Assembly: GCA_963931925.1 (NCBI GenBank)
Contig: OZ007569.1
Coordinates: forward strand, 4,388,007-4,452,006
DNA length: 64,000 nucleotides
Direction: 5' to 3'
From: Onchidella celtica
Lineage: Eukaryota; Mollusca; Gastropoda; Systellommatophora; Onchidiidae
In this document: positions 1 through 10,954 of the stretch, piece by piece
How positions within the stretch are numbered: the stretch's first letter is position 1
How the letters are laid out: each line of letters opens with the position of its first letter
Program-made: the position numbers and the translations under genes
The notes under the pieces: model-generated
The model's database searches: none
What the model saw: the letters and a program-made list of their open reading frames with translations, nothing else
What the model was told of the DNA's origin: nothing

Positions 1-2894
1 TTCATTTCATTCATGCAATATTTATAACTGTTGGAAACACACATATCGTGTGTAACAGAATATATACCAGCTGATAAACTGAACTGTAAAATCTGTCAGC
101 TGATGATGAAAATATCTGAACCGTTGGAGTACAGCCGACAACGCTGAATTCAGTAGTTGACAATTCTGAGATATGAAAGTTTTCGGTGGGTCCGATCCCC
201 GGAACACTCCTTGCACACAGCTATGTACTTATTTACTTGGTTATCTTCATACTTTCATACCTTTCTATTCTTCTAAATACCTTTTATGTACTTTAAATGC
301 CTTTACTTTTTACGAAGAAACATCTGTCTACTACTTTTTATTTTTTTCCTTGCATTATGTACTTATTTATCTATTCAGTATCTGTTATCACCGAGTCATG
401 CACTGAATGAATACTATATTCCAAATCGCATATTAAATTAATCTGAACCCCCCCCCCCCCTAGAAAGAACAAAAAATAATGCTCATATTATACTTGGTAC
501 TAAATAAAATGGCTATCTATTGTTTCATTCTTTGATCCTTTCCTTTCTTCTTTTAATTTTCATTCTTGTTTCCCCTAGACCGTTTGTTTCATTATCAAAG
601 CGGCCATGATATATGATATTTTGAAAAAAAAAGAAGAAAGAAAAAGAAATAAACTATCGGCGGCTCAGAGATCAGACAGCTCTGTGAATTAAACAAATAG
701 ATAAACCAAGTGATTACTCGAAAACAATATAAATATTGGGAAAAACGTACATTAAAAAAAGAAAGAAAAAAGTACTTACATGGGAGAATACTGTGTCAGT
801 CTTGTTCAGCAGTGGGTGATTTCTTTGTTATGTCGCCTGGCAATAATTTTTGTATAATGTCACAGAACCATTTTGTCTGTCTGTCACCTGCCTGCCTGTC
901 TGTCTGTCAGTCTGTCTGTCTGTCTGTCTGTCTTTCTGTCTGTCTGTCTGTTCATGATTAGTGTGGACATTTCCTATCCAGCCTTTAGTCTTTCTTACGT
1001 TTTGATTCCACGAAATAAATATTGTAGAAACACAGAAAGACTGACAGACTGTGGACAAATTGGGCTTAAAAAAAAACAGATACAGAGGCAAGAGAAAAAG
1101 ATGAGTTCAATGAGAGGGAATCAGAAAGAGGAGCACACACTTAAAGAGAATGATAGAGAGACAGGCTGGTTGGAAGAATAAACAGACATAATGACAAGGA
1201 TTATATCAATTATGTCATAATTTCTCTTGGTAAGAGAATTAAAAAAAAAAAAAATAAAGTTGTTGTATGAGCAAACTGATTATGTGGCGATTTTAGTACA
1301 CTACACCCATCCTTACTGGATATCTGGAATAGTGAATAAAACCACTAACTTTCTATTAGACCTAGAAGCAAAATTTTTTTATCAGGAAAACAACGATTTC
1401 AGTGCCTTTTAAATGGAATCCTAACTCTGCTCTAAATACGAATCTCTAGCCTAAATCTAGCTGAATTACGAACTTTTTAACTTTAAAAAGAAAAGTATTC
1501 TACAAAAAGCCATTTTATTTGCCACATTGAATGCGCTGATTAAGGTAATCAGTATGAGAGAATAATATTCTTTCTCTGGCGAGTTAGTCCTCAAAGGGAT
1601 ATTTTAGAGTAAACGCCTGGATCGACGATGCCCTGCCTAGAATTCCCACTGAAGGCACGTGATTTTTCCTTTTATGGACCGTGTGAAAATATCAGATAAT
1701 TTTTTTAATGAAATCGGGAGGGCGCACGCTTGACGGAACAGCCCAAACACACATGACCATTGACCTATGCATGATGAATTTGGAGGGCTAAAATGCACTC
1801 TAGAGCTATCTGACTGGGAATTTTTAGGAGGCTCCGCTGGCTCGACTGGAATTTAAGATTTTTCTTACTCAAGACACATTTACCCGTTACCTGTAAAATA
1901 ATTCTATATTAGATCTACTCAGATCTTGATCCGTGACTGTGTACTTTCAATCTTTGTCTGAATCTGATCGCTGGCGCTAGAAATCAAGGGTTTGAATCGG
2001 GAATCGAGAAGTTACTAGTAGGTCTAGGCTCATTGGATGTTACTTATATGGATAGAATTAAATAGATCAAGATCTAATTCTAGAATCTAGATCTACATCA
2101 ACTTGGGGACTCTTAATTTTGATTCCAGTTTACAGAAAGCATGACCGTTGAACTATTTGATGAAGATTCACATTGTCGGTCGGCTATTGGAACCTCTTTA
2201 AGTCTAAAATCCAAACTTCATAGGAGAAAGGAAGAAAATGATAATTATAGTTTTCTTTATTGGGAGCGTAATTTGGTTTCTAACAGATCTGTTATTTTTA
2301 CCTTGTCGTGTAGTATTGTTTTAGATTATTGTTTCAGTTAATGTTGATGTTTTTACGTCTGTCTGCTTCGACTACCACCAACATGGGCTGAAGTGATATT
2401 CTTTTGCTATGGAAAATCAGGGCACAGTGAATTAATGAAGTGTTCGATACTGGGTGTGGGTTTTACTGCAACTCAAATGTAACAAAGAAATCTGAATAGA
2501 ACACCTTTGTTCACACACTGGGGTTTCTCAGGGCGTCATTAAAATTTCTGCTCACCCTCCTCCCCTGTCCTCTTCCTGAGCCAAATCCTCCCTAACTGAT
2601 GCTGAGTCATAACTTTTCCTAACTTTGCTTATTGATTTCTTACTTCTAACGCTCTAAGATCGATTTTTTTATTCGTCGAATCCACTTGCTCCCCGTCCTG
2701 TCCTTTTCTTAAGCCAAATCCTCTGTAACAGATGTGCATTTGTAATTTAACTTTGTTTACTGAATTCTTACTTTTACCTTCTGACTTTGAAGTAACTGTT
2801 GTGAAAAATAATTATAGATTTCCCCCTCCCTCTTCTAACTTCATTTTATTCACATTAATCATATGAACGAAATAGCTAAAAATGAACGAAATGG
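1..2894. other. Intergenic, no gene recognised
   Basis: I see no convincing coding exon here. The sequence is AT-rich with scattered homopolymers: a C run at 448-460, an A-rich stretch around 625-655, and a CTGT array listed separately. Open frames of 60-100 codons exist but are low-complexity or carry no recognisable motif. AGATCT/TAGATC-rich patches occur around 1910-2100. Confidence 0.6.
874..951. repeat. (CTGT)n microsatellite
   Basis: About 78 bp of imperfect CTGT/CTGC tetranucleotides. The Cys-Leu-Ser-Val repeat peptides it encodes in several frames are artefacts of the repeat. The same motif recurs at 61379-61400, directly upstream of a GIMAP coding exon. Confidence 0.9.
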
Positions 2895-3552
2895 ATAGGT
2901 GAACCCCGGGGTGTACCTAGCGAAATATAGGCGTTTTAGGATAGGTGGACCCCGGACCAATGACAAGTTGTCTTTCATCGCCAAGTCAGGATAGTGTAAG
3001 AAAATAAAAATTCGAATGGCGGCATGGATGTCGATACATCTACATGTTTTGTTGGACCTGGGCGGCGTGAGGGTCTAATCGGTTTGTATCAATGGGCGGT
3101 AGTCAGATTGACTAATCAGGCGAAAGGGGGCTGGGGTAGCCACTGGTGATCAATGTACACACAAGTAGACCGACATTGGCTGAGATCATACCTCCGTGGT
3201 GCAGCGGTTGAGTGAGTGGACTTGAATGCCAGGTTTCTGGTACCACGGTACCAGATACGAACTCGCGACTGGAATTTGTTGTTGAATTACAACAGACTTT
3301 TTCTTTTTGCAACATCACTCTTACGGAAAACACCACTTTTAAGAACTACTATTCTAAAACATTTCACTACAATGAACCCAGCCCGGGGTCCACCTATCCG
3401 TAAACCTACTTATTTCACTAGGTACACCCCGGGGTCCACCTAGCGAAATATAGGTGTTTTAGGATAGGTGGACCCCTGACCAATGAAAGATGTCCGGGGT
3501 CCACCTATCTTATACGGATAGGTAGATCCCGGGGTCCACCTATCCTCTACCA
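2895..3552. mobile_element. Non-autonomous inverted-repeat element with CCGGGGTCCACCTA palindromes
   Basis: The left end (2895-2953) recurs inverted at 3385-3442, about 58 bp with moderate divergence. Both contain the motif accccggggtgtaccta and a flanking taggtggacccc. The right side continues with another direct copy (3430-3475) and two more palindromic units (3494-3552). The 430 bp between the arms holds a tRNA-like head at 3191-3270 and no credible ORF. The structure fits a MITE-like or foldback element, or a nested SINE. I cannot assign a superfamily and see no clear target-site duplication. Confidence 0.5.
3191..3270 (+). repeat. tRNA-like SINE head (A-box/B-box-like)
   Basis: An A-box-like segment (tggtgcagcgg, from 3197) is followed about 55 bp later by a weaker B-box-like segment (gatacgaactc, about 3254). 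This spacing fits an internal RNA polymerase III promoter of a tRNA-derived SINE. It does not fold convincingly as a functional tRNA: no clear anticodon arm is visible and there is an 18-bp palindrome (ctggtaccacggtaccag) in the middle. It may simply be the core of the surrounding inverted-repeat element. Confidence 0.3.
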
Positions 3553-4429
3553 AAAATGAATAAAGTATCATTCATTTCATCCACATTGATATGATTACTG
3601 ATCCACGGAAAAACAAATCCCCTCGCTCTCGTTCCCAGTGTTGTGAGTCATAATAATATCATACCAGTGCATCAGTGTTAAATAAGGTATACGCAATACA
3701 TACATACATGTACACATACATTTTGTTTTGTTAGTCTAGCAGAGGAAGAGGCGCTTGCTATTTTTTCTGGATTTAGACTACTTGTACAAAAAATGCAAAA
3801 TTACACACAAAAAAATTGCTTTTGAAGTTTTGTTCTTTTTTACTAGCTGTAAATTCATAAACAGATTCGGGGAAACGAATGCTTAATGCTTCCTCATCAC
3901 AATTGTGACTCTTTCCTATTCCTTTATTATACACGTCGGTTGCTTCTCCAAGATTTGCAAGCGTTTTGCGTAGCTGGTTCCCCTTTGTTCTTCGTGCAGA
4001 TTTTGGCCAATTCATACTTTTTTTTTACCCGTGGCAGACAATGGTACCACAAGAAATGGAGCTTTAGATACACTCATTTCCTCATCAAACGTCTGTGGAA
4101 TCTTGCCTAAATGTGTTTTTACTGTGAAATCTATAATTGAAAATAATAATGGTAGGATTTTCTAGTTATGTCGTGAGATCAGTTTGTGGACAAGGAAAAT
4201 TTCTAAACACCACGAACTTTTGTCCAGAGCATGACTCACCCAGATGAAGGTTTGTACTGTGCTGGGATTACTGCCTCTCTGACTGGATTCTTCCTTAACG
4301 TCAGCATAGACCGAGACACAAGATACCGAGACGGTTCAATTCGCCAAATTCCGTCAGTACGACTTACATGCCTATCATCTATGTCAACTATGAAACATTT
4401 CGCAGCACACTCCTTCATAATTGAATGAA
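3553..4429. other. Intergenic, nothing recognised
   Basis: AT-rich sequence with no motif-bearing reading frame. The short open frames at 3773-4110 and 4231-4472 overlap on opposite strands and match no family I know. Confidence 0.5.
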
Positions 4430-6210
4430 AAAGACGAGCACCACAGTTATGGCGCTGAGAAGAACGAAACACAAAAAAAACAACACATTTTTATCTTGGC
4501 TTAGGATATGATGAAGTGTCTCGACAGGAGGACAATCTGATAGGTTCGCACTGTAGACGTAATCTAGACCATAATTGGGAGAGTTCTCTGCAGTTGTGAA
4601 AGAAATAAAATTCATCTGCTGAAGGGGGCAGATCAAGTTACAAAGAAAAAAACTGCACAATTTATTTAGTTCTGTCAACTAAAGTCGCTATCTGCAAAAG
4701 GTGAAATGACAGATATATCATACCTCTTTTTACCCAGCAACTTCATAGCTGATTGCATGATTCAAACTTTATTTTATGTTGTTTATTTGTGTCGTTTTCT
4801 TTTGGTTTGATTTATTTCGTTATTTTTTTCTTTTTGCTGGATCCGTTAGGTTAAAATCATGATTGCCAAATGAAAGGCATTAACTCTTCAAGAGCAATTA
4901 CTTCATCGTTTTGTACATCATTTCTTTTCATCGTGAGCCCACACCTCGACTGAACGACCATCTCCAGCTGTGAACTGACACAGACAAAATGTTCTCCATT
5001 TTCAGTCTTCGAATCGCTTGTTTATTTAACTCGAACACGTGCGTTTATTTTGGCAAATTGTGTAGAGAAGCCACACACACACCAAAATGAAAGTATTGTG
5101 ATGGGTCTTGCAATGGGAGCCTAAATCATTTTTTTTTTCGGGGGGGGGGGGGGGCATATGTTTTCTTTGCTGATATACCATAATTTTTTCGAATATTTTG
5201 AATTATCACTTCCTTCAGCTTTTTCCTTTGGTTAATGTATTTTTACTTGAGAGCATCATTTCCTTCCACTATGCCTGTAGATCCGTGAAAGAATTATTTT
5301 CTGCCGTGGAACCATGTCGCTTCTTGTCCTCTCTAAAAGAAGTTCGGATCTACAATTTGATTTAAAGACGTTTATACACATTTACAGAATTTTTTCTGGA
5401 TCTATACAAATGATTTTTGAGATCTTGACCCAAAGAAGAACATTTCTGACTCAAAGGCAAGAACATGAGATGCACTGGGGATAAAACCGTTCATTGTCTC
5501 GGTGGATTCAGGTCCTCGAAACTTCATCCATGGTTTGAAATAAAGCAGGAAAGAAAAGGTCGACAGTGTTGTCAAGGATGTTATTCGGTATTAACTCCTG
5601 AAACTGTTCGACACAATAGAATTAATTGTTCTGTGGGAATTGAAGATGCTGGTTAAAAAAAGCACAACGAGAGGGATATTTCCAAATCAACATTATGGAA
5701 AGCTGTGGGTATTCACGTTTCGGACATGTTCCATCGGAAGTAACATAATTTGTGAGGAACTGCATTTAGTACGAGGGAGAACAAATATCTTCTCGAAATT
5801 AAAGAACGGCATAGTGAAGGCTCTGATATTGTGTACCTTGGCCAAACCTGGATCGCTGCATTTTTTGTTCTTTTAATGACGCATTTGTTTCGGGTTCTTT
5901 TTTTTTCTACTACTGTTAACATAAAACACCTTAAATTACACTTGACTATGTAACAGTATATATAATAACAGGCCTTATGCGTGAACAAAATACTCAAGCT
6001 CACTGGTGGTCTTCTTCGGATGTTGAACCTAGACACGACCTTGACTTTTTCAAGACAGTCTCAAAACGTCAAGGGGTTACACCAAACAGTTTTTGAGAAA
6101 ATCGACACAGACAGGCGCGAAATGTCGTCGAACGCACTGTCTTGTGCGTTCTGAAAGCACCTGTTTAGTTATCTGATTGGTGTTACTTGTACGTACGGTC
6201 CTCAAGTTTT
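4430..6210. repeat. Segmental duplication, left copy, block 1
   Basis: This block aligns by eye with 38756-40660 and then with 43308-43372, on the same strand. Examples are gagagttctctgcagttgt at 4579 against tagagttctctgcagttgt at 38826, ttactt(c/t)atc after gagcaatta, the tcgagaaaatc(g/a)acacagac stretch near 6090, and gttatctgatt near 6165. The copies differ by many substitutions and small indels, so the duplication is old. I see no protein-coding gene in either copy. Confidence 0.8.
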
Positions 6211-6322
6211 TTGGGGTTGTTTTTGTTTTTTTTTGCGCTCGGGTAGGGGTATGTCTTTCAAAGCCTTAAGTGACCCCAGAGCTAGAGAGAACCTGCTGAA
6301 ATATTCTTAACAACAGCCTTAA

Positions 6323-8008
6323 CTAGTTAATGATGAGCTGGGCGCCTGGGAAAAACCCAACGACTGCTTCGACTTCCCCGCTAAGAAAAGGTTTATCAAT
6401 CACTATCTTTGCCATAGGTAATTTCTCAATGGCCCCTGAAAATTGAATGCATGGGACAGTCTCACCTGTAAGCTGTGACTCGTGAATGCAGTCTCTATCC
6501 ACTCCCACAACGGTAGATCCTGTATCACGCAAAACCGACACCGGTTCGTCCCCAACAAACCCCGGATAAACCCTAAGACCACCCCCTGTATGACATGAAT
6601 TAATAACGGGAATCTTTCTCCCGCAAGGTAAAACACCGGAAGATAATAATTTCTCACAACTGGGACACTTAGAATACTGTCCGCCTCCGTTGTCCCATGT
6701 AACACACGCGGCCGCATGCTGAAACGTACTAGGAGAACATTGAGTGGAGCTACTATGATTGCCATCCACGCTCGCCGCTATCCTACCCGCAGGACAATTG
6801 ACGCTAATGTGATCTGCTCTTCCGCAGTTCAAACATTTCGCGGCCCTACACTCCCGTGAAAAATGACCAACGCGTCCGCAAGTCCAACACTCCGCTCCCT
6901 GTGCTCCGCAAGACCTGGGTCCACGTGACCCATCGCGACCGGAACTCAAGTCCCTCTGCCTTCGATCATCGGCAAAGGTTACGAAACGCCCTCGGCCATT
7001 ACCGCGACCTCGCCCTCCTGCTCGGTCAACTTTACTGGCCACATATGCAGATGATTGGCAATAACCCCTACGTGGGACCTGGGCTTGTACATTAAAGCCA
7101 CCACGCTGACGCGACCTGTCTCTACCATGTCCTGTCGGCGACCCCTCAACAACGGCGACGTAACCAGCATCCTGCACGTACGCCCTCGCCACTGGTTTAG
7201 ACGGATGTGCCGTACGGTATGCTTCCGCCAACTTTGACGCCTCCTGCACCGTTGCGGGTTCGTTTTCTTTAAGAAAAGCCACTAAATCTTTATGGCACCA
7301 AGCGTACAGCTGGTCACGGATCATTGGGTCCTTCAATTTCGCAAAATCTGTGCCAACTTGCGACAAGTCCAACCAGTTCGTGATATACTCCGTCAATCTG
7401 GCGACGAAGGCAGCAAAGTCCTCCCTAGTATCCGCACGTGCTCGCCTAAACTTCTCCCGGAAATATTCCTCCGTACGCGCAAATCGGCGAAGCAGCAAGG
7501 ATTTCAGCTTGTCGTAATCATGCACGTCTTCGCGCTGTAACTCTTTAAAATAGGTCAACGCTCGACCCTGCAATAACGATGCCAGGTACGTGGACCATAA
7601 TTTCTTATTCTCCCCCCATTGCAGTTGTGCATTTAGTTCGAACCTGTAAAGGAAGGCGTCTATATCGTCCTTCTGGTCGTCGAACGTAGGCAGCTTAATC
7701 CGAACACCGCTTTTATTTTGTCCCGTCCGCTCAACTGTTTCCGTTGGCGCATTCTTTTTTATTTCCAATTCCGCGATTCTTACTCGCGCCTCTATCTCCC
7801 GCTCTTGAGCTTCTATCTCCTTTAACTTTAACTCCCTTTCCTGGGCCTCTTTTTCTCTATGCCGCTCTTGGGCGTCTTTTTCTCGCTCTCTATTTTTAGC
7901 ACGCTCATCGCGCTGTTCCGCCTGCTGCTCTTTAATCCAGCTACGCAGCTCTTCGCCTTCAAGGCAAAGTTCCTTACCCACTCTCATGAGTTCCTGGAGC
8001 TCCGCCAT
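6323..8008 (-). pseudogene. gag: Gypsy gag-protease ORF, 3'-truncated
   Basis: The 561-residue product starts with a charged coiled coil (about residues 25-80, rich in E, K and R). A capsid-like region follows (about 95-270), resembling the Gypsy gag module from which the vertebrate SCAN domain is thought to derive. Then come a basic Gly/Arg-rich linker and two CCHC zinc knuckles, each C-x2-C-x4-H-x4-C. A protease-like D-T-G-S follows near the end. Gag would form the virus-like particle and bind the element's RNA; the protease would process the polyprotein. The last two codons before the stop come from flanking DNA. The start codon and its context match the paralogous gag at 31697, supporting this start. 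The frame is open but the element lacks pol. Confidence 0.85.
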
Positions 8009-8994
8009 TTCACGGATTTATGAATATAATATACTATTTGAAATATAATAACCTGTCGGTATACTAATATAGACGACACGACCAGAGACCTGAGATCACA
8101 CCAAATATAACAACACCCAACTGTCTCAAATGCAATTCAGAAAAATACCTAACTGAACATTTTATAGCATACTCTCTAACTAATTCTATGTTCATAAAAC
8201 GTATAGCACTATTAGGTAACAAAAGAGAATAGAAAAGACAAGAATGAGGAAATTCAGAAGCAGGACCACAAGGACATCAAGGACAACGAACCAGACTAGG
8301 ACAAAGGCTTCTAAACAAAAGAAAAATATACTGGGAAAAGAAAAAAAAATGCAACCTAACTACGCCGATTACACTACAAGGTACGAACAAGAACAGAGCC
8401 TGAAAAAAAGAACGCATCTACAGATAGGTAAGAGAGGGGACAAGAGAATACGTCTTCCTGCAGAAACAGAGAAGATATCGACGCTACAACTAAACAAATA
8501 CAAAGCCCTATAGAACTGTTCACTGTGATGAACGAAGTTCCAAAGTTTACCACACCTTTTTAAAGGGATAAACTAAGTTCAACACAGCAAACCCACTCCA
8601 CCGCCCGTATGATCTATAACGACAACAAAAACAGCAAAAACAGAGAAAAAGACAGATTAAAGGAACAGCCCACAATCCAGGGCACAAAATTTCAGTTTTA
8701 CTTAACTTTCAATTCTGACTTTACTTCTCGACTTTTACGACTGCCGGAGCTCTGGCCCGCTTGACCTCTTCAGGCTGGCACACACTCTGTAAAGTTTAAG
8801 TACACATTAGTAACTATTCATGACAGTACAGGCATCAATTACATATTCATAAATATACATAATCATATCATCATGAAATTCCCATTCATCCAACGAACAA
8901 AAGACAACAGCACAAATTCCTACCACAACAGAAATACAACTAGGTATGACGAATACACAATGTCAAAATGACCACAGGTAAACACTGTAACAAA

Positions 8995-9007
8995 GGACGA
9001 GCCCCCA
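8995..9007 (-). other. Primer-binding site, tRNA-Pro type (truncated Gypsy)
   Basis: On the minus strand, TGGGGGCTCGTCC starts one base after the 5' LTR. This is complementary to the 3' end of metazoan tRNA-Pro (acceptor ...GGACGAGCCC plus CCA). The site matches the one in the complete element at 32651-32664. Confidence 0.75.
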
Positions 9008-9008
9008 C

Positions 9009-10085
9009 TGTAACAAATCCCAGACTGGGAGATGTACTGATTATGACAGGACAACAATCACGAACAGACAAGTATAACACTTAACAGAACAACCAAACAG
9101 GCTCACACATTTATTATACATAAAGATAAAGATATACGTGCAATTACATAGGTTACATTATTCAAATCAAATACCATCCAATGGTCATTATTCCCAACAT
9201 TGATTCTTTCTCCGGGTCCACAACCCGATAGTTACTTTTCTAAATATGCTCCGACCTCAGCCTCACATCAAGGTATGTACTACTTGCGGCCTATCTTACT
9301 GGCTCCTGCTCAACCTAACCTCAATATCTCAATATCACCTCAATATCTCAATATCACATTAATATCTCAATATCACACTAATATCTCAATTCATACGTCC
9401 CTGCCTGTGGCCAGACTGCCACGACTAAGGTGCCCTCGCTGTCCTGCGCGACAGCTTCACTCAAGCTGGCCTGTGGGTAGCCTTCTGCCCAACCCAAGCA
9501 TCTCCTTCTGCTGGCCTATCCCCTGCCCTAGTCTCTCCACCACGGGTGCCTCACTGCCCGACCCCGACACCTATAAGAATAACATTACATCTCTACAACA
9601 CCATACAATTACTATCCACTTCACCACTCATTACTAACCATCAAGCGTACACACAACAGTCCACATTTCACTCACCACACATCTGCACTTCTCTACGGTA
9701 ACACACCTCCACCGTATTACACAGTACTCAGACTCGCTACGAATCCATGATCCTAACTTACATCTATCGCTCATTGCTCACATCTCTATACACAGTAATC
9801 AGTGACTTTCACATTCCTCACATATAACTTATTTACATCATGGTCATAGGAGAATATAGTACATCAATCATCATACTTATCAATCATAGTTCAACCTACC
9901 AGTCATCACTGGAAAACACAACAATCCCCCGACTGCTTTCTTCACGTCTGTCCCCTTGGACTTTTCGGCTTGCAGTGATCTGACTACTCAGATCCTGCCT
10001 CATCTATGCCTCAACTCACTCACAACACGCACGCTTCAAGTCCCCTTCCCCGCACTTATTAACTCTCGCTCACTCGCTCGTGACA
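9009..10085 (-). repeat. 5' LTR of truncated Gypsy element
   Basis: It runs from tgtaacaaatccc at 9009 to ctcgtgaca at 10085 on the plus strand, so it reads TGTCACGAG...TTGTTACA on the element strand. Length is 1077 bp, close to the 1071 and 1073 bp of the paired LTRs further on. The 145-codon open frame inside (9200-9637) is a chance reading of repeated aatatcacctcaatatctc units and is not a gene. Confidence 0.85.
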
Positions 10086-10630
10086 CCAGACTTAATATGA
10101 ATTTCTATGGACATTGTTGTTCATGATATTGTTTTCACATTCACATATTATATATTTTTAACCTATCATAAATAAATCCGTGGTTGTGGTCCTGCAGGTC
10201 TGACACAAAAAGTTACCATTTTGTTACTTAGTAACTAGTAGCCTATGTCGTGAGGTTTAGTTCATTCAACACATTAAAAAAATACAGTCGAACATATATA
10301 TTCCCATCCAACCTAGTAAATACTAAACACACGTTCATGACAATTATACTTAAAGCACTGCTCAGCCAAGCAACCTGTCAACCCTGCTTTATGTCACACT
10401 AGAGTCCAGGAAAAGTAGACTCTATCAAAACCACCCGCCAAGAAGTAGCTGGAAAGTTTACCATAATATGCAGTTCTGTCAAAGGATCACACCAGCTGAG
10501 TTGCCCAGCGTTGCTTGGGTAAATCTGTACCGGGTTTTTATTTTCATTTTATTTAAATTCATTTATTTATTTCAGATATTTGGAAGCGTGTCCGTTTCCA
10601 TGGTCGATCGTATGGTCAGTGTGATGGACA
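10086..10630. repeat. Segmental duplication, left copy, block 2 (left flank of Helitron pair)
   Basis: From about 10365 to 10630 this aligns with 45290-45553: cacactagagtcc, aaaagtagactcta, cagctgagttgcccagcgttgcttgg and ggtcagtgtgatggaca are shared. The similarity stops exactly at 10630/10631, where the Helitron begins. 10086-10364 is AT-rich with no gene seen. Confidence 0.85.
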
Positions 10631-10954
10631 TCTCTTCTATATAATAAAGCTACAACAAAACCCCTAATAGTCCTATGGACTCGGAAACTACACAACGCAC
10701 CGACCTGAAATTTGGCACAAAGAATTGTGGGATAGCGAACATTGTTCCTATCGCTATACACAAACAAAACTGTTTGTTATTTCTGAGTTAATCGGTTAAT
10801 GCGGTTATAATTAAAGACTAAATTCACGAGAGCGTTTGATCCGAAATTTACGATCAATAAGACACTGATGTATGTTTCTAATAATAGCCCACTTCCGCCT
10901 ACTTAATTTTCCACTTCCGTTGTCAAAATTTGATTGTGTTGAAGATCGAGAATC

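Larger units (their letters stand above)
6329..10085 (-). mobile_element. Truncated Ty3/Gypsy (Gmr1-like) retrotransposon: 5' LTR plus gag
   Basis: Read on the minus strand, this is a 5' LTR (10085-9009), a primer-binding site, a leader, and a gag ORF that ends abruptly where similarity to the complete element at 25646-33738 stops (about 6329, matching about 30036 there). The integrase, RT, RNase H and 3' LTR are absent. The break lies inside the gag-pol reading frame, shortly after the protease region, and flanking DNA supplies an immediate stop codon. The LTR differs visibly from the 25.6/32.7-kb LTRs, so this is an older insertion or a sister subfamily. Confidence 0.9.

Noticed and set aside
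3191-3270. Functional tRNA gene
   Set aside because: A-box-like and weak B-box-like signals exist but no cloverleaf with acceptor-stem pairing is visible.
6856-7540. Several plus-strand ORFs of 60-80 codons opposite gag
   Set aside because: Antisense shadows of the gag frame; the same shadows appear opposite the second gag at 30.7-31.2 kb.
9200-9637. 145-codon plus-strand ORF
   Set aside because: Lies inside the Gypsy LTR and reflects short repeated aatatcacctcaatatctc units.
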